From: Saprospiraceae bacterium
GTDB lineage: Bacteria > Bacteroidota > Bacteroidia > Chitinophagales > Saprospiraceae
Assembly (NCBI GenBank): GCA_028285085.1
Contig: JANQQI010000132.1
Coordinates: 1 to 64,000, forward strand
Direction of reading: 5' to 3'
DNA length: 64,000 nt
Shown: one piece after another, positions 55,138 through 62,346 of the stretch
How the letters are laid out: each line of letters begins with the position of its first letter
Numbering within the stretch: the first letter of the stretch is position 1
Made by a program: the position numbers and the translations under genes
The notes under the pieces: generated by a model
The model's database searches: none
What the model was told of the DNA's origin: nothing
Seen by the model: only the letters and a program-made list of their open reading frames with translations

Positions 55138-55845
55138 ATGATCAAAATATTTTTTCAAAATATTATTTGGATATTTATCGTGTTTGCGATGTCCTGCTCC
55201 ACTAGCAAAATAAAATTTCCGAAAGGCATTACAAGCAGTCCAGAACAAGCTCCGGTTGTTTATCCCCAGTCAGCTCCTGACAATAAACCTTTTAAAATAT
55301 TTACCTATGAAGAAAAAACAGATAGTATTATTATTTACGGTGAAAACCTGAAGCAGGTAGATAGTCTATATATTGGTCCTAACGTTATTAATTTGACTGT
55401 CTCACCAGATGGCATTACTGCAACCGGCTTATTGCCACCTAGACTGCAAAACAATCAACGTATAGTGGCAGTTTATAATGACACGATATGGCTATTAAAC
55501 GAACCGTATACAACTAAAAAAAATGAGATTCCAAAATTAAATGCCTGTACATTTGGAAGAAATACGAAAATAATCCCAGAGTGCATTGCTAATAATCGTG
55601 GCCTATTTGTCACCTTCGATTGTGATGTAGAAAACTATACACCTGGTGATGCTATGAATATCGTTTATTTTGGGGACTATCCAATTTACGAAAATCAGTT
55701 CTTTATTAGAGATAATCATTTAATTGGTTACATCACCCCTCAACAGCTTCGCAATATAAAAGAAGGCGAACTAGTCATGACTGTTCTGGGGGGGCATTTT
55801 CTATCACCACCATCGCCTAACAAATTTAGCACTCCTCCCCCTTGA
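55138..55845 (+). CDS. Hypothetical lipoprotein, 235 aa
   Basis: Lipobox AMSC (Cys20). The mature part is beta-rich, with an IPT/TIG-like strand pattern (DSIIIYGENLKQVDSLYIGPNVINL at about 62-86, in summary) and a second such stretch near residue 150 (GLFVTFDCDVENYTPGDAM). Three cysteines in the middle. It ends with a Pro-rich tail (SPPSPNKFSTPPP). Probably a surface or periplasmic partner of the upstream hydrolase; no activity can be assigned. Confidence 0.6.
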   Translation: MIKIFFQNIIWIFIVFAMSCSTSKIKFPKGITSSPEQAPVVYPQSAPDNKPFKIFTYEEKTDSIIIYGENLKQVDSLYIGPNVINLTVSPDGITATGLLPPRLQNNQRIVAVYNDTIWLLNEPYTTKKNEIPKLNACTFGRNTKIIPECIANNRGLFVTFDCDVENYTPGDAMNIVYFGDYPIYENQFFIRDNHLIGYITPQQLRNIKEGELVMTVLGGHFLSPPSPNKFSTPPP

Positions 55846-56191
55846 TTGTAATTTTTTTATAATCACATTACTTTTTGATTTTTTTTACTGTAAGCTCCAA
55901 ATGTGTTTTATGGCTTAAGATTTAATTGCTCGTTTACAAAATACTTTTGTTGGATATACAAATAGTGTATTGTACCGCTTTAAGGGAATTTCTCATCTCT
56001 CTCTATTTTCCCTTCTCATATTTTTCATATAGGATAGTCATTTTTCAAATTCATCAATGAAATTGAAGAGGGATAACTATGGCTATCCGCTCTCACATAG
56101 CGATGAAGTTTTTAGGGTGCTTAATGCTCTAAGCTGACACCGTGGCTTATAATTTTTATGATTATTCACTAACCATTAAATAATAACTATT
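55846..56191 (+). promoter_or_regulatory. 346-bp gap with a TACTTTTG promoter element
   Basis: TACTTTTG at 55942-55949 fits TAnnTTTG exactly and would give a leader of about 235 nt before the tandem-domain protein. No -33 TTG at the standard distance. A short GGATA/TATCC hairpin and an 18-codon ATG frame lie near 56070-56130; neither is supported as a gene. Confidence 0.35.
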
Positions 56192-57136
56192 ATGATTATT
56201 CAACAGGGGACCCTTAGTTTTCCATCACACAAAAACAATGGTCCACAAATAACCGAACAAGCGCTCAATTTTGCCAGCGCTCCCCAGTCTACCATCGCTT
56301 TACTTTCTGGATTTGATGTACAGTTTGTGGAAAAAGATGAAGATAAAGATCACCATGTTCATCTTATTGATCTTGATCTACGTACAAGAAGTTTATCCGC
56401 ACATTCTGTAGAAATTGCAGGCCAACTTGGACTACGGGATCGTTCTAAACATTGGGACGATCCGTACGCAGGCATGATCAGGTATGTATTATTTGGTGTA
56501 GAGGCCGGAGATCAAGCACTTGGTGGCACATTAAATTTCCCTATGGCCAACGATCATGGGCCACGCACTTTGACAGAAACTGTCCATTTCTCAAACCATA
56601 CCAACGCCTCCGTTGCTGCTCTTACCGGGCTAACCGCTCGATTCTCAGACGACGACAATCATCTGTTACAACTCGAAGCTGATGTAGATGGTCAATCAAC
56701 CGGTCCAAGTCAGATGCAAGTTTATGGTACTTATGGTTTGCGTGATTCCAGCAATAATTGGGATGATGAATACGACGGTATAATTCGGTATGCAGCATTA
56801 GGTTCTACAATTGGCGATAAGCGGTCAATAGAAATTCGAACAGGAAGAATTGATTTCTCACCTGGCTCAGGTAGTGGGCCAAGAGAAAGCTCGACTTCAA
56901 TTTCTTTTGCAAATCCAGTCGGAAATTGTGCTGCAGTATTAACTGGTTTTTTAATCGGTTTTGACAAAGAAGACAAGCACCTCCAACGCGCTATTATCGA
57001 GGTTGAAGCCCGTAAGCTAAGTAATACCGAAATAGAGGTAGTAGGGAAGTTGGGATTGAAAGATCAAACTGAATCGTGGGATGATGACTATAGAGGATGG
57101 TGTAAGTTTGCCGTTATTGGTGAAGCAGCAGTATAA
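56192..57136 (+). CDS. Protein of three tandem ~100-residue domains with GLRDxSxxWDD motif
   Basis: 314 aa, no signal peptide. Three consecutive units (about 1-106, 107-208 and 209-314) share G-x-L-x-F-P, GP, SxAxLTGF, and the end motif GL(R/K)DxSxxWDDxYxGxIRYxxxG (given by key residues). The layout of beta strands and of the Trp/Asp end motif resembles H-type lectin domains, so sugar binding is a possibility, not more. The units differ enough (about a third identical) that duplication is old. It stands alone between a long leader and a hairpin at 57215-57244. Confidence 0.75.
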   Translation: MIIQQGTLSFPSHKNNGPQITEQALNFASAPQSTIALLSGFDVQFVEKDEDKDHHVHLIDLDLRTRSLSAHSVEIAGQLGLRDRSKHWDDPYAGMIRYVLFGVEAGDQALGGTLNFPMANDHGPRTLTETVHFSNHTNASVAALTGLTARFSDDDNHLLQLEADVDGQSTGPSQMQVYGTYGLRDSSNNWDDEYDGIIRYAALGSTIGDKRSIEIRTGRIDFSPGSGSGPRESSTSISFANPVGNCAAVLTGFLIGFDKEDKHLQRAIIEVEARKLSNTEIEVVGKLGLKDQTESWDDDYRGWCKFAVIGEAAV

Positions 57137-57444
57137 GGATCCGAGCTTTGTATTTTTTTATTTTCTTCAATAAAAAATTATTTATCGGTTTTATCAATTG
57201 AATCTTAAGCAGATGATGCCAAGACTATTATAGTCCTTGGCATCACATTATTATGACTAGCTGAATATTGATTGAGCGTTTCCCATTAGCACATGCACCC
57301 CGCCCAGCCCTCACAACGAAAATAGAACGCGTGGAAGGCTTTTGGGCGAAAAGTGATGCGCTTGTAAAAGTTTACTTTGATGATATCAACAGGAACTAAG
57401 CCTGATGAGCTGATAAATTAGGTACTATGGAAGTAATCGCAATG
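57137..57444. other. Gap after the tandem-domain gene with one hairpin
   Basis: 308 bp without a gene. The hairpin 57215-57244 pairs GATGCCAAG with CTTGGCATC (9 bp) plus ACTA/TAGT around TTA, with one bulged C; it is not followed by a T-run, so it is a weak terminator for the tandem-domain gene. The rest (57250-57430) shows nothing I can support. Confidence 0.45.
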
Positions 57445-58422
57445 CTACATTTTTACAAACCGAATGGGGGCTTGCTCAGATGTTGACTGACGAAAACGCA
57501 GTACATAATGACCGGGCTGTAATCCGGAAACATCTAAAGCTTGGTCCGAATGACCAGGTATCAAGACGCGTTGACCAAAGGCATTATAGATGATGACATC
57601 CTGAGTATTCATCCCATTTAGATGTAAAATATCCGCAACTGGATTAGGATATACGCTGACCGCTTGCTTGGAAGTATTGGGTAGATAAAGGACATCAGAG
57701 TACTCGAAGCTGTCGTCGATGTCGACCATTTTTAAGCGTACATAATTACCTTCTCCCGAGACGGTAACCGGATAATCATACGCCGCTCCCAAACGGCTAT
57801 TTTCGCCAAGCACGGTGCCTACCTGATCCCAGTTTTCAAAATCCTTGGTCATCTCTAATTCGAAATGACTGAAGTCGAGTTCTGTCTCCGTTGCCCAGCG
57901 CAAATCAAATCCACCGCTTTCTTTTTTGACATAAGAAAAATCGGATAATACCACCGGCAGAGGGTTTAGCCCACTAAATAAGCCACAAGACTCATTACTA
58001 TTTAAGTCCGGCCCACCAATTTCTATATTTATGGGACAATCAAAAAAGGCATTGGCACATTCTGTAGATGCGAGCGTAAAAGTAGCGGAAGTAATTGTCC
58101 CGGTCCCTCCGTCATTGGGCAGATTAAAAAATGAGGCCCCACTGGCACCAATACAGTCTACCGTTCCCTGTAAAGTATATAAGCTCCCATTCCACCACGG
58201 TGGTGCAGTCACCACATTAATGTCAATATCATAAGTAAGCTCTAATCGCACATTACAGGAATTCCCTTGCTGCGAGAATAAAATATCCGTGACGTTGAGA
58301 TCAATATCTACCGTGTATTCAAAGTCCGCGGTATTCACATTTATACTAAAGTCACATTGTGCCAGGACTTGCTGAGTGGACAACGCAAAGAGCAGCCCAA
58401 TAATGGTAAGTATTCTGTTCAT
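57445..58422 (-). CDS. T9SS cargo protein with type A sorting domain
   Basis: Exported protein of 325 aa: signal peptide 1-21 (ending VLAQ), a beta-sandwich domain with several cysteines (25-155), then the segment LPVVLSDFSYVKKESGGFDLRW typical for Bacteroidota surface proteins (about 157-170), and a C-terminal T9SS type A domain (YPNPVADILHLNGM, YNAFGQRV, LQPGHYVLRF, final VKM). Probably secreted by the type IX system and attached to the cell surface. Confidence 0.9.
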   Translation of the reverse strand: MNRILTIIGLLFALSTQQVLAQCDFSINVNTADFEYTVDIDLNVTDILFSQQGNSCNVRLELTYDIDINVVTAPPWWNGSLYTLQGTVDCIGASGASFFNLPNDGGTGTITSATFTLASTECANAFFDCPINIEIGGPDLNSNESCGLFSGLNPLPVVLSDFSYVKKESGGFDLRWATETELDFSHFELEMTKDFENWDQVGTVLGENSRLGAAYDYPVTVSGEGNYVRLKMVDIDDSFEYSDVLYLPNTSKQAVSVYPNPVADILHLNGMNTQDVIIYNAFGQRVLIPGHSDQALDVSGLQPGHYVLRFRQSTSEQAPIRFVKM

Positions 58423-58523
58423 GAGATTGTTTTTTATTTTAAAATCTAATATACGAACTAGCCTTATAAGCCTATATTTTCATACCGAACATTAACAAAA
58501 TTTTATCGCAAAAAGACGTCAAG

Positions 58524-58946
58524 TTAACTTATTGTAGTATTTACCCGATCCTGCTTATATAGGAAAAAAACCTGTTTCCGTAAAACTTGCTGCACCAGGA
58601 GCACCAATCCCACCAAAGCCACGCTGATCAGTACCGGACTGGGGCCAAACATTACGATCAACGATACGGACCAAAAAGTGGCCCCAAAGCCGGCCGCAAA
58701 GCGGTAGTCAAAGTTGAGAAAATAAAGTAGTAGGGTGAGAAAAAGAAAACACGTTTTTGACCAGTACACTTTATTAGCATCAATGAGCATTTCCGCCGGG
58801 CTGGCCGCTGCACTGTAGGTCGCAAAGATGTTGATCCCATCCCCGAACCACAAGCGAAGGGTCATATTCAGAATGAGATAGAGATATCCAATAATCAGCA
58901 GATAGAAAGCCCAATCTTTACTGAGGTCATAGCGTAGTTCTTTCAT
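58524..58946 (-). CDS. Small membrane protein, 140 aa
   Basis: Four hydrophobic helices (about 14-32, 65-80, 82-100, 103-122) and short loops, with a basic tail (RKQVFFLYKQDRVN). It has no signal peptide cleavage site. Family not recognised. It lies upstream of the T9SS cargo gene on the same strand (101 bp between). Probably an inner-membrane protein of unknown role. Confidence 0.6.
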   Translation of the reverse strand: MKELRYDLSKDWAFYLLIIGYLYLILNMTLRLWFGDGINIFATYSAAASPAEMLIDANKVYWSKTCFLFLTLLLYFLNFDYRFAAGFGATFWSVSLIVMFGPSPVLISVALVGLVLLVQQVLRKQVFFLYKQDRVNTTIS

Positions 58947-59046
58947 GGTACTAGAAACGTTTTTAATTAAAAATAAACCAGATGCATGCTAACCAATACT
59001 AATTGAAACTTAGAGCTTGTTTGGGTATTATTAATTGGTCTACAAA

Positions 59047-59270
59047 CCTGCCTGCGGCAGGCAGGCGTCATTTTTTCATATCCGCTAGCGGTTCTCTCAC
59101 TTGAATGTCCGGCGGACATTCATCCTTTGGAATCGTTCGTTCATACTTCGGCTCTTTTTTATCCGCAGGCGGTTCTCTCCGTCAAATGTCCACTGGACAT
59201 CTGGTTTCAAAGAAACTGCACTGCGTTCATGTAGCCTCCGGCTATGCTCCTTAAAAGGAGTCTCGTTTAA
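59047..59270. repeat. Cluster of short palindromes (REP-like), two related modules
   Basis: CCTGCCTGCGGCAGGCAGG (59047-59065) is a near-perfect palindrome. Then two related modules start with TATCCGC..GCGGTTCTCTC at 59079 and 59160 (81 nt apart), each followed by AATGTCC..GGACAT. The second module is followed by TAGCC/GGCTA and CTCCTT/AAGGAG hairpins. The block lies 3' of the T9SS gene at 59319 and is not coding. Such palindrome clusters look like a genome-wide intergenic repeat family. Confidence 0.65.
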
Positions 59271-59318
59271 ACAAAAAATGCCAGTTTTCGACAGAAAGAA
59301 CAAATCCCAAACAAGCTC

Positions 59319-60461
59319 TTACTCTCTCGCTATCACTACCTTTTCCGAGAATACTTGCCCATCAGCAAGGATACTGATCCAATACATGCCTTCCGGTAAT
59401 TGATCTAATTGCAGCTGCGCCTGCATAGCGTTCGGTGGTAACTGTTGCTCTTGAATCAGCTGGCCCGCGACATTGAACAGTTGGATTTGGCTCTGATCAA
59501 CGCTTTGGTCGAATTGGATATTTAGAAATTGAGTGGCGGGGTTGGGAAAAACACTTACGCCAATTTCGGATCCCTTCGCTTCAAAGAGAACACTGCGTAT
59601 TTCAGAATAATCATACTTACCGTCAAAATCCGTTTGCTTGAGTCGATAATAGTTCACGCCCATTTGTGGATTAGGGTCTAGTGCTTCATAGTAGAGGAGT
59701 TGCTGACTATTGCCGGCACCGTCTACCTCCAGAATCGGCGTGAAATTGCGGCCGTCAAAAGAGCGCTCGATGGTAAAGAAGTCATTATTAATTTCGTTGC
59801 TGGTTTGCCAGCTGAGCTGACTCGTATAATTATCCCCCGCGCGTACACTAAAGTCGACGAGTTCGATTGGGAGCAATGCGGAACAATCAAAGTTATCATT
59901 CGTCAATTGCGTCCCCGGAAAATTCAAGCAATCCGCCGCTGCCAGCGAAGTTGGCCCGCAAGCAGTAAAGGTCTGATCGTCAAATGCGCTCCCCGACTCA
60001 AAGCAAATATTATCGGGTTCTCCGGCGCCACCGGTATCAAATTCTATCGTCACCTGGAACAAGACCACCGGCGTAGCAGTGATATTGTTGGCAGGTATTG
60101 ATCCCGATGAGAAAGCCTGCTGCCAGGAAAAAGAAAAGCGACTCGCCGTATTATCGTTGATGACGAAGGTATTATAAATATCAAAAGTGGCCAGTACTTG
60201 TTGACTCAACACACACCCACTCGGGTAGCTAATGGTCACCCGATTGTTATCTTCCACCCATTCTCCAAAAGCATCGGTATTAAAATTAAAGTAGAGCTGA
60301 CCGGAGCCCAGTTTGAAATCTGTATCAGATAAAAGGGTGACATCAAAAGTGACATCGGTTGATGTGGTGACTTTATTAGTAAGACCAAAGGTTAGGTTTT
60401 GGGCCGATAATGCACTGGCACTAAAAAGTAATAAGATATAAAACAGTAAATACTTACGCAT
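59319..60461 (-). CDS. T9SS cargo protein with cohesin-like N-terminus
   Basis: Exported protein of 380 aa: signal peptide 1-20 (SALSAQ). Residues 22-155 look like a cohesin/BIG-type sandwich (VTFDVTLLSDTDFKLGSGQLYFNFN, TPVVLFQVTIEFD), then the LPIELVDFSVRAGDN linker domain (about 195-300), and a T9SS type A domain at the end (FPNPATQFLNIQF, LFNVAGQLI, LPEGMYWISIL, ending VVIARE). The cohesin call rests on strand pattern only. The next gene downstream-to-upstream on this strand encodes a dockerin-like protein. Confidence 0.82.
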   Translation of the reverse strand: MRKYLLFYILLLFSASALSAQNLTFGLTNKVTTSTDVTFDVTLLSDTDFKLGSGQLYFNFNTDAFGEWVEDNNRVTISYPSGCVLSQQVLATFDIYNTFVINDNTASRFSFSWQQAFSSGSIPANNITATPVVLFQVTIEFDTGGAGEPDNICFESGSAFDDQTFTACGPTSLAAADCLNFPGTQLTNDNFDCSALLPIELVDFSVRAGDNYTSQLSWQTSNEINNDFFTIERSFDGRNFTPILEVDGAGNSQQLLYYEALDPNPQMGVNYYRLKQTDFDGKYDYSEIRSVLFEAKGSEIGVSVFPNPATQFLNIQFDQSVDQSQIQLFNVAGQLIQEQQLPPNAMQAQLQLDQLPEGMYWISILADGQVFSEKVVIARE

Positions 60462-60539
60462 GATTTCAATTTAAAGTTGGCGGTTATAGGGATTTGAATA
60501 CTTTGTAATCTAAATTTCTAAATGTTTTGAAGGCCATCT

Positions 60540-60610
60540 CTTTCTACCATACTTCGTTGTATGCTCGCCTTCGTAGCTAAGGCTACGAGGCTCCGCTACG
60601 CCTCGTCTGG
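60540..60610. repeat. Palindromic intergenic repeat
   Basis: TCGTAGC (60571-60577) with GCTACGA (60582-60588) and GAGGC (60587-60591) with GCCTC (60600-60604) form overlapping hairpins. The word CATACTTCG also occurs in the block at 59047-59270, so both probably belong to the same repeat family. Confidence 0.5.
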
Positions 60611-60687
60611 TAAAAAAATCTGGGGTGCAAAACAATCATTAACTTAAATTATAAAGTATAAAACGGCCGGCTGGCTCAGCTTAAACC

Positions 60688-62193
60688 CTAGTAGCTGAAC
60701 TGAGCACCACGGCCAAGATTGGGTGTCAATTTTATTTGTAAATCGGTATTTTGGACCTGCCCATCGAGGTTACTATCTCCGGGTAAATAACCGGACGCAC
60801 CCAGATTTGAGTTGAGCGCATTGCTGTCGGTGTTTTGGACTTGCCCGTCACCGTCAAAATCACCACTGATCAAACCATAGCTGCCATTTCCGAAGTCAAG
60901 CATAGCGGCGGAGCCGCCTTCGGCCAAGGCCGGATTCGCTGCAAAATCCAGCATGGGTGTGCCACTGCTAAAATCCACCGTGCTGGCGGCAATGATGCCG
61001 ATATGATTCCGATGTCGGATACTGATGAAGGGGGTTGCCGTGGTAGCAATTTCCGGGAAAGAAAGATTGGAACGGCCATCGAGGTCGACTACATCGCCGT
61101 CTTTTTGGAGCAAGCCTGCACGAGCCGCAATGACGTTCGAAATATCTGCGGCATCTCTGAGTTCCACAAAGACCCAATCCACGATAGCGTCACTCCCCGT
61201 TTTTGCCAAAACGGTGGGATCAATCTGCTCACCGCCGCCGCTAGCCGGATAATCATACCCCAATGCCGTATAGGGCTCGGTGGTGGGGACGAGATCGGAA
61301 GTACGCAAGTCATCCGCCATCTCTGCACTACTATCATCGTAAGGACCGGCAAGTAATACACGCATATCTACCGCCGGGGCACGAGGTGCTAAGGTCCATT
61401 CCTCACTCAAAAAGTCAACATTTTCAATGGTAAACTGATTAATATTAGGCTCGGCGGTACTGGTGGCATTATACCAAAACCCACTGTCCTCACGCCAAAC
61501 CCCTAAATCAGATTCGTTATGCCCATTCAGCTCCGCTTCGAAATACTCTAATTTTATGGTGGCGTCCAGATCGCTATTATTGGTCGGGAAAATCTTATAA
61601 ATCCGGGCAATACTCTCCGTATCATTGAGGCTTATGGGGACATGTGTACGTTGGATGAGCGTAGAGCCCAAATTTTGGCTGGAGCTAATCCGAACGCCCA
61701 ATTCTCCTGGACTATAGTTTGGCGCATTGAGATCGACCGTCATTTGTACGGTGCCTCCGTTGGGACCAACGATATGTCCCTCTTCTGATTCATTTTCGAT
61801 ATAAGCGTCACTGTCTAAGGTGATGGTATGCCCATTAAGGTCAAGATTACCTTCCTCCACAACGAGCTCAGCATCTATATTAATATTTTGTTGGAGTTGG
61901 ACCCCATTATTGGATTTAAGAATTTCTAACTTATAAAAAGTAGTCACCGAATCTCCCCCAATCGCCGATTGTTCATCCGTACCATCGCCCGTGATATAAA
62001 CCTCACCACCGTCTCCACTTTGGTAGGTCCCATTATTGATGAATTGGGTGTTGTTTAAAGTTATTTTTGTATTGCTACCTTGTACTAAGTAGCCGCCATC
62101 AATGGAGAGTACGGTTTGGCCGTGCCCTATGACCGAGGCGCATAGAAACACGACCAAGCATAGTGGATAAAATAGCTGCCTATTATTTTTCAT
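60688..62193 (-). CDS. Exported protein with dockerin-like C-terminus
   Basis: 501 aa. Signal peptide 1-25 (ending GHGQ). Residues 27-150 are repetitive beta strands (a right-handed helix-like start, INNGTYQSGDGGEVYITGDG). The C-terminal ~60 residues contain two calcium-loop repeats 30 residues apart, DFDGDGQVQNTD and DSNLDGQVQNTD, the duplicated layout of dockerin domains, followed by a final NLGRGAQFSY. No T9SS type A domain is visible. It lies upstream of the cohesin-like cargo gene on the same strand, 226 bp apart. Confidence 0.82.
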   Translation of the reverse strand: MKNNRQLFYPLCLVVFLCASVIGHGQTVLSIDGGYLVQGSNTKITLNNTQFINNGTYQSGDGGEVYITGDGTDEQSAIGGDSVTTFYKLEILKSNNGVQLQQNINIDAELVVEEGNLDLNGHTITLDSDAYIENESEEGHIVGPNGGTVQMTVDLNAPNYSPGELGVRISSSQNLGSTLIQRTHVPISLNDTESIARIYKIFPTNNSDLDATIKLEYFEAELNGHNESDLGVWREDSGFWYNATSTAEPNINQFTIENVDFLSEEWTLAPRAPAVDMRVLLAGPYDDSSAEMADDLRTSDLVPTTEPYTALGYDYPASGGGEQIDPTVLAKTGSDAIVDWVFVELRDAADISNVIAARAGLLQKDGDVVDLDGRSNLSFPEIATTATPFISIRHRNHIGIIAASTVDFSSGTPMLDFAANPALAEGGSAAMLDFGNGSYGLISGDFDGDGQVQNTDSNALNSNLGASGYLPGDSNLDGQVQNTDLQIKLTPNLGRGAQFSY

Positions 62194-62242
62194 AAGGTTG
62201 GATTTTTCGATGGGGGCTCCGTTCCAATTCTGTTGACAATCA

Positions 62243-62250
62243 CAAAATTA
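62243..62250 (-). promoter_or_regulatory. Candidate -7 element of the dockerin-like gene
   Basis: Minus-strand TAATTTTG fits TAnnTTTG. Transcription would start near 62236, leaving a leader of about 43 nt. No clear -33 TTG. Confidence 0.35.
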
Positions 62251-62346
62251 GGGGGAGGGTTTGTCTAAAATCTTGAACTAATTCAAGAATTTCAGTTAAC
62301 CTAAAAATGGTTGGTCCTCGGGTTATACGCCCAAGAAGATGTTTTT

